Assembly (NCBI RefSeq): GCF_000812945.1
Contig: NZ_JSYM01000002.1
Span: 1 to 64,000 of the forward strand
Length of the DNA: 64,000 bases
DNA from: Flavobacterium sp. AED
GTDB lineage: Bacteria > Bacteroidota > Bacteroidia > Flavobacteriales > Flavobacteriaceae
Direction: 5' to 3'
Shown: piece by piece, positions 25,367 through 34,640 of the stretch
Numbering within the stretch: the stretch's first letter is position 1
Layout: every line of letters begins with the position of its first letter
The notes under the pieces: generated by a model
Told to the model about the DNA's origin: nothing
The model's input: the letters and a program-made list of their open reading frames with translations, nothing else
The model's database searches: none
Made by a program: the position numbers and the translations under genes

Positions 25367-25495
25367 GTTCTGGCTATTTGTAGATAAGACCAAAAATATA
25401 GAAAATAGTTTAATGGGTTTTGAATTTTTTGTTTTTGTTTGAATTTATTAAGTTTAACTTTGTCCTTGGAAATATACTTCTTTTTAATCCGAATG

Positions 25496-25590
25496 GCATA
25501 GCCCTGATGGAAGTGGCATCCTTTTTCTTGAACTTCTGACGAAGGAAGAAGCTCAAGAAAAAGATATAACGGACAGCAGGAAATAGCTCC
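25496..25590 (+). ncRNA. Structured repeat element, copy A
   Basis: This intergenic segment contains GATGGAAGTGGCATCCT, a stem TTTCTTGA...TCAAGAAA, and GATATAACGGACAGCAGGA. The order and flanking motifs match a second segment at 56171-56275. From memory, elements with this pattern are abundant in flavobacterial intergenic regions. It ends 17 nt before the start codon of the lipoprotein gene at 25608, so it may lie in its 5' leader. Confidence 0.45.
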
Positions 25591-25607
25591 TAAAAAATAA
25601 ATTAAAT

Positions 25608-26051
25608 ATGAAAAACACATTCAGCATTCTTTTTATTGCACTCTTTTTTGTGGCTTGTCAGCAAAAGATAAAGCCTGTCGATGTTGAGAAATTAAATGGA
25701 TATTGGGAAATCGAGAAGGTTTCTTTTGAGAAGGAAAAAGATAAGGATTATAGCATCAATGAAAGTTATGATTATTTCAAAATTGATAAAAATAATAAAG
25801 GGATTCGGAAGAAAGTGATGCCACAATTGGACGGGACTTTTTTAGTGAATGATGCTTATGAAAACGTGACGGTACGATTCAAAGACGATAAAGCTTATAT
25901 CGATTATTCGACTCCTTTTACAAAATGGAGTGAGGAATTAATTACGTTAAAGGATGATGAATTAGTATTGCTGAATGCAGAGAAAAAGGAGTATCATTAC
26001 AAGAAAACGGGACCAATAAATTTACTGGGCGATGGCAAAAAGGCTAAATAA
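25608..26051 (+). CDS. Lipocalin-like lipoprotein of unknown function
   Basis: The 147-residue protein has a lipoprotein signal (Cys17 in FVAC) and a beta-rich body beginning LNGYWEIEKVSFEK, like small lipocalin-type Bacteroidetes proteins. It is followed by YSTPFTKWSEELITL and a basic end. No catalytic motif is visible. Its last 20 nt overlap the start of the DciA-like gene, which suggests translational coupling. Confidence 0.65.
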   Translation: MKNTFSILFIALFFVACQQKIKPVDVEKLNGYWEIEKVSFEKEKDKDYSINESYDYFKIDKNNKGIRKKVMPQLDGTFLVNDAYENVTVRFKDDKAYIDYSTPFTKWSEELITLKDDELVLLNAEKKEYHYKKTGPINLLGDGKKAK

Positions 26052-26328
26052 TCAAAGTACGATAGGGGATGTTTTGAAACAAATTATCCAAGTAAATAAA
26101 CTGCAACCCGGAATGGATCAGATTGACGTTAAAGACGCATGGAAAAATCTTATGGGGAACGGGGTGAACAGTTATACTAATAATGTGGTTTTGAAAGGTA
26201 GTACGTTGTATGTGGAGTTAACGTCGTCAGTATTAAGGGAAGAATTAAGTCATGGGAGGTCAAAAATCGTCGCCATGATTAATGAGGAACTGCGTCGTGA
26301 TGTGGTTAAAGATGTTGTTTTGCGTTAG
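26032..26328 (+). CDS. DciA-like DUF721 protein
   Basis: The 98-residue protein has the DUF721 fold: a short N-terminal helix (IGDVLKQIIQVNK), a W in KDAWKNLMG, and a beta-stranded core LKGSTLYVELTSSVLREELSHG. In other bacteria DciA recruits the replicative DnaB helicase; the Bacteroidetes form is short and lacks extra domains. It acts in the cytoplasm. It overlaps the preceding lipoprotein gene by 20 nt. Confidence 0.8.
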   Translation: MAKRLNNQSTIGDVLKQIIQVNKLQPGMDQIDVKDAWKNLMGNGVNSYTNNVVLKGSTLYVELTSSVLREELSHGRSKIVAMINEELRRDVVKDVVLR

Positions 26329-26333
26329 ACTTC

Positions 26334-26369
26334 TTAGATTTTTATATTAGATTAGATTTTTATATTAGA
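26334..26369. repeat. 18-bp tandem repeat
   Basis: TTAGATTTTTATATTAGA is present twice exactly (26334-26351, 26352-26369) and begins a third time. It follows the DciA-like stop codon by a few bases. Confidence 0.8.
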
Positions 26370-26442
26370 TTAGATATTTTCGATTGTTAGATATTAAGAT
26401 TTTTAGAAAAACAACATTTTAAAAGAAAACAAAAATTAGATA

Positions 26443-26481
26443 AAAAATAAAACCCGCTTCATTGAAGCGGGTTTTATTTTT
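26443..26481. terminator. Bidirectional terminator between DciA-like gene and ndk
   Basis: An 18-bp perfect stem (26443-26460 with 26464-26481, core AACCCGCTTC/GAAGCGGGTT) with a 3-nt loop is flanked by A and T runs on both sides, so it can end transcription from either strand. Confidence 0.85.
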
Positions 26482-26503
26482 AAAGAATCTAAGAAGTCTA
26501 TAA

Positions 26504-26923
26504 TTAAAACTGCTCTCTTCCAGCAAAATGGAAAGCACCTTCGATAGCTGCATTTTCATCGCTATCAGAACCGTGAACTGCATTTTCTCCAATAGAAGTT
26601 GCATATGCTTTACGGATAGTTCCTTCAGCAGCTTCAGCAGGATTTGTAGCACCTATTAAAGTTCTGAAATCTTCAACAGCGTTGTCTTTTTCTAAAATAG
26701 CAGCAACAATTGGTCCTCTTGACATGAATTCCACTAATTCACCATAAAATGGTCTTGCAGCGTGAACTTCATAAAATGCTTGAGCATCAGCTACAGTTAA
26801 TTGTGTTAATTTCAAAGAAACGATTTTGAAACCTGCAGTAGTAATCATAGCAAGTATGTTTCCGATGTGCCCGTTAGCAACAGCATCAGGCTTAATCATT
26901 GTAAAAGTTCTATTCGTAGCCAT
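26504..26923 (-). CDS. ndk: Nucleoside diphosphate kinase
   Basis: The 139-residue protein has the NDK signature with the phosphorylated His117 in NAVHGSDS, plus the opening FTMIKPDAV and HYEVH-like AFYEVH. It balances nucleoside triphosphate pools in the cytoplasm. The length is typical of short bacterial forms. A minus-strand TACTTTTG box at 26949-26956 is the likely -7 element. Confidence 0.95.
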   Translation of the reverse strand: MATNRTFTMIKPDAVANGHIGNILAMITTAGFKIVSLKLTQLTVADAQAFYEVHAARPFYGELVEFMSRGPIVAAILEKDNAVEDFRTLIGATNPAEAAEGTIRKAYATSIGENAVHGSDSDENAAIEGAFHFAGREQF

Positions 26924-26948
26924 TTTTTGTGTTTTTTATATTTGGGTG

Positions 26949-26956
26949 CAAAAGTA
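26949..26956 (-). promoter_or_regulatory. -7 promoter box of ndk
   Basis: On the minus strand TACTTTTG matches TAnnTTTG about 25 nt before the ndk start codon. A clear -33 TTG is not visible at the expected distance. Confidence 0.4.
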
Positions 26957-27034
26957 GCCTTTTTTTATGTGTATATTTTAATAAATCACCAATAAAAAGG
27001 TGTTTGTTTAAGATTAACGTTTATTTTTTGAGAT

Positions 27035-28306
27035 TTAGACCTTAAAGATTAGTTTATGTTTATAAAATGTCCATAAAATGAAAGACCAAATTGTTACATA
27101 AATTAAAGCTCCAGCCAATGATGCTGTCATTGGATTATTGAAAAAAGGAGCTATCCAAAATTCATAAAGATAGCTTTGAAGATTGATTTGCTTTGAAGGA
27201 ATTTCTGGATTTTTGAATTGAATCATTTCTAATCCTTGAGGAATTATCTCCGAAAAAAAGAAGACAATCATGGGATTTACACCCCAAACAAGAAATAATT
27301 TGGTCCATTTTTTATAGTTTGTAATATCAATTACATAATAAAAAAGCGTTAAAGAAAGTATCGCTAAACCGGATGTATATAAAACAAAAGAGCTGGTCCA
27401 CAATGATTTGTTAAGTGGAAATACAATTGACCATAAAAGCGCCAGAATGATAAGGCTGATACCTGCGATTCCCATTTTTTTTGCAATTTCAATCTTTGGT
27501 AAAGGACGATTTAATAATTGGCCAATCAGTAGTCCTATTATTCCTGAAGCTATTGCGGGTATAGTGCTTAGAATTCCTTCTGGGTCCCAGGTTTTTGTTA
27601 CTGCCCACACATGATCTTTTAATAAAATGCCATCCATCCAAGATGCCAAATTAGTGCCTTTTTCAAGGTTTGCTAATCCAATTCCAGGAACCGGTACCAA
27701 GGTCATTATTCCCCAATATCCTAATAAAATAACTAATGCGACTATAAATTGCGTTTTTTGCGTCGTTTTTAAATACAAAAGAGTTATTACAAAATAAACA
27801 ATTCCAATGCGTTGTAAAACGCCTGGAAGTCTAACGTCGTGATAGGCTTCGATACCGCTAAAAGCCAGAAATAGATACGCGCCAAGAATTGAAAGCATTA
27901 AATAGGTTTTGTTTTTTAAAGAAAAATTACCCATTAGTGCATAGCCCACTCCAATTGTAATGGCTAATCGTCCTATTAATAAAGGAATTCCTTGCAATCC
28001 ATATAGTTGTATTTTTCCAAAAAAATTAAAAAATACTCCCAAACAAAACATGCGTAATGAACGAACCATTATTTTATTAAAGGTAGTGCTGTCAAAAGTT
28101 TTGGTTGGCATTGCGAACGATACCGCTACACCCATAATAAAAATAAAGAAAGGGAAAACCAAATCAGTAGGTGTACAGCCATTCCAATCCGAGTGTAATA
28201 GAGGAGGATATACGGTTGCCCAGCTTCCTGGATTGTTGACTATGGTCATTAATAAAATAGTAAATCCTCGAAATACATCCAGTGAAATTAAGCGTTCTTT
28301 GGTCAT
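27035..28306 (-). CDS. DUF5009 / NagX-type membrane acyltransferase
   Basis: The 423-residue integral membrane protein begins RLISLDVFRGFTILLMTIVN and contains LLHSDWNGCTPTDLVFPFFIFIMGVA, the core of the heparan-alpha-glucosaminide N-acetyltransferase-like family (DUF5009). About ten membrane helices are visible. Relatives move an acetyl group across the inner membrane onto amino sugars. Its role in this organism is inferred only from the family. It is downstream of bshC on the same strand, with a 33-nt gap. Confidence 0.8.
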   Translation of the reverse strand: MTKERLISLDVFRGFTILLMTIVNNPGSWATVYPPLLHSDWNGCTPTDLVFPFFIFIMGVAVSFAMPTKTFDSTTFNKIMVRSLRMFCLGVFFNFFGKIQLYGLQGIPLLIGRLAITIGVGYALMGNFSLKNKTYLMLSILGAYLFLAFSGIEAYHDVRLPGVLQRIGIVYFVITLLYLKTTQKTQFIVALVILLGYWGIMTLVPVPGIGLANLEKGTNLASWMDGILLKDHVWAVTKTWDPEGILSTIPAIASGIIGLLIGQLLNRPLPKIEIAKKMGIAGISLIILALLWSIVFPLNKSLWTSSFVLYTSGLAILSLTLFYYVIDITNYKKWTKLFLVWGVNPMIVFFFSEIIPQGLEMIQFKNPEIPSKQINLQSYLYEFWIAPFFNNPMTASLAGALIYVTIWSFILWTFYKHKLIFKV

Positions 28307-28339
28307 TAGTTTTTGGTTTGGTTTATGCAGTTATTGGTT

Positions 28340-29932
28340 TTAAGGAAGTATAATTATATCAAAATTAGATTGTAAAGGTTTTAATTTTTTTACCAATGCA
28401 GGAATTAAATTTTCACCGTTTTCCAAATAGAATTCCGAAAAATTCGCTTGGCGTTCCTGTAAACTTTGGTTGGGAAACAATTCGTTTTGTAAGTCAATAA
28501 TTCGTTGTAAAATAGCACTTAAATTTCTTTTTTGCGCTTTCAGTAATCGTTTTTCGAGATTTTCCAATCCTTTAGTTTGTTTTACTTCCTGCGCTTTTAC
28601 CGCTCCTATGAAAGATTCATCTGTTTTGTTTGCAATGTCATAAAGTGCTTCAAACTGTTTTTGCAATTGTTCTTTCAGATTGGTCAAATCGATTGGAAAC
28701 TCCGATAATTGTTTGGTTTTGTTATTGATTAAATCGGTTTGTTTTGAAAATAAATCGTTCCAAGTCAAGTCTAATTTATCTGCTTTTTTGGCTTGTTTTT
28801 CTGTTGTCAGCAATACTGAATTTCTTAGTAAAAGCATTGGAAAAGTCACTTTTGCGGAAGCAAAAAATGATTTCAATTCCAACCAATACGCAATTTCTCC
28901 ACCACCGCCAATGTAACATAAATTGGGTAAAATGACTTCCTGATACAACGGACGCATAATCACATTAGGACTAAATTTTTCAGGATGGTTTTCTAAAAGT
29001 GTCAGAATTTCAGTCTCCGAAAATTCAATTTTGGTATGATTTACTTTGTATTTCCCGTTTTCAAAAACGATACGTTCGCGTAAATTATCCTCGAGGTAAA
29101 ACAAATTGATTTCACGAGGATTTACTTGAATGGTATACTCTTTTAGTTTTTCGGCAGTTTCAAGTACTAATGAATGAGAAGATTGGTGCAGTAATTCTTC
29201 TTTTACAAAAGGAATAAAATTGCGTTTTAAATCGTGATCATCAGCATCCAGAATGACTAAGCCATAGGTTCCAAAAAGTACATTAGCTAAATGTCTTGTA
29301 GCATCGGCTAGATTATCATGTTTGATGTAAGAGTCCTCAAATAATTTTTTTATGGCATTTGCATTCAAGCTGGAACCAATTTCCAGTGCAAATATTTCCA
29401 GAAAATCCTCCAAGCCTTTAGTGGATAATCTCCCAACAGGACCTGTGCTTTCTCTATTCCAATGGAATTTTTTCCCTTTAAAATTAAAATAATTTATTTC
29501 TTCAAAATCATGGTCTTCGGTTGCCATCCAATAAATAGGAACGAAGTTATACGTTGGATATTTCGCTTTTAATTCGGTTGTCAAATTAATTGTCGAAATA
29601 ATTTTATACAAGAAATATAAAGGACCACTGAATAAATTTAATTGATGTCCTGTAGTAACAGTAAATGTATTTGTATTGCTTAAAGCATCAATATTTTGTT
29701 TGATCAAAGCCGAAGTTTCAACATTTAAATATTGTTTTTGTAAAACAGAAACTAATGTTTTTCGGGAAGTATCATCAAAATTTGCTTGCTTCTCCAGAAT
29801 TTGTTCTTCAAAGTTTTCAAGCGTTGGGAATCTGTTATATAGGGGTTGTAAGTTTGTCTTTTGTTCTAAATAATCATTCATCAAAGGAGAGAAATATCCG
29901 GAATTCTGATAGCTGATACAGTCGGTTGGCAT
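28340..29932 (-). CDS. bshC: Bacillithiol biosynthesis cysteine-adding enzyme BshC
   Basis: The 530-residue protein has the BshC features: N-terminal MPTDCISYQNSGYFS, TGHQLNLFSGPLYFLYK, PIYWMATEDHDFEEI and a C-terminal coiled region near residues 420-500. BshC joins cysteine to GlcN-malate to finish bacillithiol, the low-molecular-weight thiol of Firmicutes and Bacteroidetes. bshA and bshB are not nearby, as is usual. It diverges from the MFS transporter gene. Confidence 0.93.
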   Translation of the reverse strand: MPTDCISYQNSGYFSPLMNDYLEQKTNLQPLYNRFPTLENFEEQILEKQANFDDTSRKTLVSVLQKQYLNVETSALIKQNIDALSNTNTFTVTTGHQLNLFSGPLYFLYKIISTINLTTELKAKYPTYNFVPIYWMATEDHDFEEINYFNFKGKKFHWNRESTGPVGRLSTKGLEDFLEIFALEIGSSLNANAIKKLFEDSYIKHDNLADATRHLANVLFGTYGLVILDADDHDLKRNFIPFVKEELLHQSSHSLVLETAEKLKEYTIQVNPREINLFYLEDNLRERIVFENGKYKVNHTKIEFSETEILTLLENHPEKFSPNVIMRPLYQEVILPNLCYIGGGGEIAYWLELKSFFASAKVTFPMLLLRNSVLLTTEKQAKKADKLDLTWNDLFSKQTDLINNKTKQLSEFPIDLTNLKEQLQKQFEALYDIANKTDESFIGAVKAQEVKQTKGLENLEKRLLKAQKRNLSAILQRIIDLQNELFPNQSLQERQANFSEFYLENGENLIPALVKKLKPLQSNFDIIILP

Positions 29933-30036
29933 AATAAATTTTTATATGTTGCTAATTTACCAATAATAATTGGAACTATAATATTTGTTACTTTCGAAAA
30001 ATAGTATCAATTTTATCGAAATATTTTAACATTCCT

Positions 30037-31320
30037 ATGAAAGATAATTCAAATCCTAATAAAGAAAATTCATTAAAACATGTTCTTTTTGGCAGTTTAA
30101 TTGGTACAACTATAGAATTTTTCGATTTTTACATTTATGCAAATGCTGCTGTTTTGGTTTTTCCTCAATTGTTTTTTCCTTCAACTAACAGTACTAATTC
30201 GGTTTTGCTATCCCTCGCAACGTTTTCGATAGCATTTCTTTCTCGACCTCTTGGGTCGGCCGTTTTTGGTCATTATGGAGATAAAATTGGTCGCAAGACT
30301 ACCTTAGTAATCGCTTTGTTGACGATGGGAATTTCAACGGTGAGTATTGGTTTCTTACCGAGTTATGCCAGTATTGGAATTGCGGCTCCTTTATTATTAA
30401 TGTTGTGTCGCTTTGGTCAAGGAGTTGGTTTAGGTGGCGAATGGGGTGGAGCCGTATTATTGGCCATCGAAAATGCTCCACCTAATAAGCGCGCCTGGTA
30501 TGGTATGTTTCCTCAATTGGGAGCTCCAATAGGCTTATTGCTTTCGGGAGGGACTTTCTTGATTTTGACTGATACGATGAGTGCCGATGCTTTTCTGGAT
30601 TATGGCTGGAGGATTCCGTTTATAGCGAGTTCGTTACTGGTTGGCGTAGGCTTTTATATCCGATTAAAAATCACCGAAACTCCCGCTTTTGAAAATTCTA
30701 AAAAAGAACAAGAAGAAGTGAAAATCCCATTTTTTACTTTATTGAAATTTTATAAAAACCAGTTGATTTTTGGCACATTTGCTGCTATTACTACTTTCTT
30801 AGTGTTTTATCTCATGACGGTATTTACGTTAAGTTGGGCAACTTCTGATTTGGGTTATTCCAAAAGAGATTTTCTATTAATGCAGTTGTTTTCGGTATTG
30901 TTTTTTGCACTTTTCATTCCTGTTTCGGCCCTAATTGCGGATCGTATTGGGCGTAGAAAGATGCTAGTTTATGCCACGACAGCTATTGCTATTTTTGGTT
31001 TTGCATTTTCTTTTTTCTTAAACTCAGGCAGTCCTATTCTAGTGACTTTGTTTTTATGTGTTGGAATGGCTTTGATGGGATTTACGTATGGTCCTTTGGG
31101 TACTTTCCTGTCGGAATTGTTTCCTACTACCGTTCGTTATTCGGGAACTTCCTTGGCATTTAATTTGGCAGGTATCATCGGAGCGGCTTTTGCGCCTATG
31201 ATTGCGATTTGGTTGGCGACGCAATATAGTTTGACCTATGTTGGTTTTTATTTGAGTACCGCAGCCTGTATCTCTTTATTTTCGTTGTTGATGATTAGCA
31301 AAGAAGAGCATAAGTTTTGA
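30037..31320 (+). CDS. MFS transporter, metabolite:H+ symporter type
   Basis: The 427-residue protein has twelve predicted membrane helices and the MHS-family opening GSLIGTTIEFFDFYIYANA. Loop 2-3 has the MFS signature GHYGDKIGRKTTL, and GLGGEWGGAVLL marks the fourth helix. It is similar to ShiA/ProP-type symporters for organic acids, amino acids or shikimate. The substrate is unknown. The upstream intergenic region is shared with bshC. Confidence 0.85.
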   Translation: MKDNSNPNKENSLKHVLFGSLIGTTIEFFDFYIYANAAVLVFPQLFFPSTNSTNSVLLSLATFSIAFLSRPLGSAVFGHYGDKIGRKTTLVIALLTMGISTVSIGFLPSYASIGIAAPLLLMLCRFGQGVGLGGEWGGAVLLAIENAPPNKRAWYGMFPQLGAPIGLLLSGGTFLILTDTMSADAFLDYGWRIPFIASSLLVGVGFYIRLKITETPAFENSKKEQEEVKIPFFTLLKFYKNQLIFGTFAAITTFLVFYLMTVFTLSWATSDLGYSKRDFLLMQLFSVLFFALFIPVSALIADRIGRRKMLVYATTAIAIFGFAFSFFLNSGSPILVTLFLCVGMALMGFTYGPLGTFLSELFPTTVRYSGTSLAFNLAGIIGAAFAPMIAIWLATQYSLTYVGFYLSTAACISLFSLLMISKEEHKF

Positions 31321-31327
31321 TAATGTG

Positions 31328-33421
31328 CTATCTCTTCAAACTAAAATGACCTCGATATTCTTTTCCATTTGTTTCTGAAACTACAAACCAATAATCTGTG
31401 GAAGGTAATTCATGTCCATTGAGGGTTCCGTCCCAAGAGGTGTTTTGGGTTAATTCTTTAATGAATTTCCCATAACGATCAAATATTTTAACGGTTTGAC
31501 CAACCTCAAAATCTGAAAATTTGATTTTCCAAGTGTCATTATAACCATCTCCGTTTGGGGTAAAGAATTTGGGGTATGTTAGTAATGAATCAGCATCAAT
31601 TATTGGGTGACAATTTACGTCTGCTAAAATTTGGGTGTTTATTAAAATGCGATTGCTTTCACAATCAGTTATAGTTTGTGATGCGTAATAATTAATTCCG
31701 TCTTGAAGTAAAGTTGTTTTAGGTAATACTGAACCTCCCGTTAGTGAATCATACCATTTTATATTCTCACCAATAATAATTAAATCACTTAAAGTCGCAT
31801 TTTGTTGCGCACAAAATTCCTGTGGAGAATTTGCTGTTGGTAATGGTTGAACATTAATCACAACATCTACGGACTTCATATCATTACAGCCACCAGTTCC
31901 AGTGATGTTACAACTATATTGACCACTTTGTGACGTATTTGCATTTAAAATAGATGGATTTTGTTCTGAGGAAGTAAAACCATTTGGTCCAGTCCAAGCA
32001 TAATTAGTCCCACCAGTTGCAGAAAGTTGTATCGTATTACCTTGACAAATTGGAGAATTACTGGTAGCAGAAAGATTTTGAGAACACAATTGGAGTTTAA
32101 CCACCCAAAAGTCTTGTAATCCACTTTTGTTTTCTGTTTTATCTCCGGATATATTAGATTGTGACCAACCTAATGTAACATAACCTCCGTCTTTGGCTTG
32201 CACTATAGATTGAGTTTGGTCAAGACTATCACCGCCTACAGTTTTATCCCATTCAAATTTACCGGTTGTATCGAGTTTCACTATCCAATAATCCCGGTCT
32301 CCTCTTGATACTTCTGTTTTGTAACCCGAAATTCCTGAATAAGACATTATGCCGAGAATAAAACCGTTGTCTGAAGTCATTCGGATATCAGCAAACGTTT
32401 CAGTATCATTTGCCCCAATATCTTTTTGCCAAAGAATTTGTCCGATGTTATTTAATTTAAGAATCCAAACATCATTAGAGTTATTAAATGTTTTCTCTGT
32501 TTTTTCACCAGAAATAGTAGAAGAGGAATCTCCTCCTATAATGTAGTTTCCATCTGAGGTAGCTATTATAGACTTTGCATAATCTCCATTATCTCCACCA
32601 ATAGTTTTTTGCCAGACAATAGTTCCTAAACTATCGATTTTTAAAATCCAATAATCGCCCCCGCCCCTTGAGTTTTGGCTTTTATCCCCTGAAATATTTG
32701 AATCGGAAGACCCTGCTAATAGATAACCTCCATCGGGTGTTTTTACCATAGATTGGACCCAATCAAAATTGCTTCCTCCAAATGTCTTTTGCCACAATAT
32801 ATTTCCGGATGGGTCAGTTTTAATAATCCACATATCAAGATTTCCCCTAGAATTCTCCGTTTTTTCCCCTGAGATATTAGAATCTGATGAACCTCCTATA
32901 AGATAACCACCATCGGTAGTTTGCATTATTGATGTCAATCGATCCACGCCAGTTCCACCATACGTTTTATCCCAAATAACATTTCTATTAGCATCTAGTT
33001 TTACTATCCAATAATCATCATTTCCTCTTGAACTTTGAGTTTTTTCCCCTGATATTCCTGAAGAGCTGTAACCGCCAAGAATGTAACCACCATCTTGTGT
33101 TTCTTTGGCTGAAATTAAATGTTCGTTACCGTTTCCGCCAATTGTTTTTTGCCATAATAAACCTCCTGATATATCATCAATTTTTAGGAGCCAATAATCA
33201 TTAAGACCTCTTGAATTTTCACTTTTATCACCAGAAATATTTGAATACGAATACCCTCCCAAAATATAATTTCCATCATTTGATACTTCTATAAAATCAC
33301 TCCAATCGTAATCATTACCTCCAATTGTATTTTGCCATTGAATAGTTTGCGAAACCATTTTCAAAGAAAAAAAGATTGTGATTATTAAAGAGAAATAAAT
33401 GATTTTTATATTTTTTCGCAT
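31328..33421 (-). CDS. T9SS type B cargo with seven-fold WQKTIGG repeats
   Basis: The 697-residue protein has a signal peptide (about 1-24), then seven repeats of about 57 residues centred on WQKTIGG...GGYILGG, likely a seven-bladed beta-propeller (about 26-445). Ig/PKD-like regions follow (about 446-610, with QNLSATSNSPICQGN and a WYDSLTGG unit). A C-terminal T9SS type B domain (about 612-697) has YPKFFTPNGDGYNDTW and GHFSLKR. The protein should be secreted by the type IX system to the cell surface. Its ligand is unknown. The gene ends close to the convergent MFS gene with 7 nt between stops. Confidence 0.85.
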   Translation of the reverse strand: MRKNIKIIYFSLIITIFFSLKMVSQTIQWQNTIGGNDYDWSDFIEVSNDGNYILGGYSYSNISGDKSENSRGLNDYWLLKIDDISGGLLWQKTIGGNGNEHLISAKETQDGGYILGGYSSSGISGEKTQSSRGNDDYWIVKLDANRNVIWDKTYGGTGVDRLTSIMQTTDGGYLIGGSSDSNISGEKTENSRGNLDMWIIKTDPSGNILWQKTFGGSNFDWVQSMVKTPDGGYLLAGSSDSNISGDKSQNSRGGGDYWILKIDSLGTIVWQKTIGGDNGDYAKSIIATSDGNYIIGGDSSSTISGEKTEKTFNNSNDVWILKLNNIGQILWQKDIGANDTETFADIRMTSDNGFILGIMSYSGISGYKTEVSRGDRDYWIVKLDTTGKFEWDKTVGGDSLDQTQSIVQAKDGGYVTLGWSQSNISGDKTENKSGLQDFWVVKLQLCSQNLSATSNSPICQGNTIQLSATGGTNYAWTGPNGFTSSEQNPSILNANTSQSGQYSCNITGTGGCNDMKSVDVVINVQPLPTANSPQEFCAQQNATLSDLIIIGENIKWYDSLTGGSVLPKTTLLQDGINYYASQTITDCESNRILINTQILADVNCHPIIDADSLLTYPKFFTPNGDGYNDTWKIKFSDFEVGQTVKIFDRYGKFIKELTQNTSWDGTLNGHELPSTDYWFVVSETNGKEYRGHFSLKR

Positions 33422-33465
33422 TGATTTAGTAGCTTATAATTTTGCTAATGATGTTATTATCGATA

Positions 33466-34640
33466 CTATCTCTTTAAACTAAAATGCCCTCGATATTCTT
33501 TTCCACTTGCTCTGGTAACAACAAACCAATAATCTGTTGCAGGCAATTCATGTCCATTGAGCATTCCATCCCAAGAGGCATTTTCAAATAATTCTTTAAT
33601 GAATTTGCCATAACGATCAAATATTTTCACGGTTATCCCTAACTCATAATCTGAAAATTTGATTTTCCAAGTATCATTATAACCATCTCCGTTTGGGGTA
33701 AAGAATTTGGGGTACATCAGCAAATAAACTTCATCGGTTACAGTTCCGCAACCATTTTTATCTCTTACATGAATTGTATATTGGCCGCTAATGATGTTTG
33801 AAAATTGATTGCTATCCTGAAAATGAATACCGTCTATTGAATACTCAAAATCGCCAGTACCAGATGTATAAACTGTTATCATATTTTGATTGTCTGTCCA
33901 GTCTTGGGTATCAATAGAAGTAATTGTAGCTATTGTTGATGTTTTTACTTTGAAGTTTTTTGTACTCGAACAAGAAATAGTACTGTAATTATTAGTAACA
34001 GTTACGGAAAAATCACCAGGATTAGCAACCTGTATTGATGCAGTAGTGACACCATTTGACCATAAATAAGTATCATAGCCAGAACCGGCATCAATCGTGA
34101 TAATGTTGTTTTCACAAATGGGTACAATATCTTGAATTGGAATAATCGGTTTTGATAGAAGAGTTAATTTTAATTCAACAATTGCATTACACGGATTATT
34201 CGAATTGATGCGAACATAGATTTTGTTATCGCCTAAAACCAAGTTGTAATTTGAAAAGTTAACAATTTGATTGGCTGTGAATTGATTTTCTGCACCCGAA
34301 AAAGTCGAATAATAAGAAAAGTTATAAGTTGAAGCATTCGAAATTAGCTTTGAATTATAATCGGATAAATTTACTTTTTCGGATCCATCATTCAAATCAT
34401 CACAAAATAATTCAGCATAATTATTTGCGGGTAAAGTACTTATTAAAGAAACGGTAACAGTCAGTTTTGTGGTACTTTCACATCCAATCACCGTTTGTGA
34501 AGCATAATAAATCGCTCCATCTTGCAAAGGTGTTGAATTAGACAAAAGTACTCCAGTGCTAGTATACCATTTTATTGCAGTTCCCGATACTACGATAGTA
34601 TCTAAAGTTGGATTCTGGCTCGAGCAAAAAGTTTGACTCG
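33466..34640 (-). repeat. 3' end shared with the neighbouring T9SS gene (copy 1)
   Basis: This 1.2-kb end of the giant gene is nearly identical over long stretches with 39842-41010, for example the region around 33958-34440 against 40330-40830. The two genes encode almost the same last about 390 residues. Confidence 0.8.
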
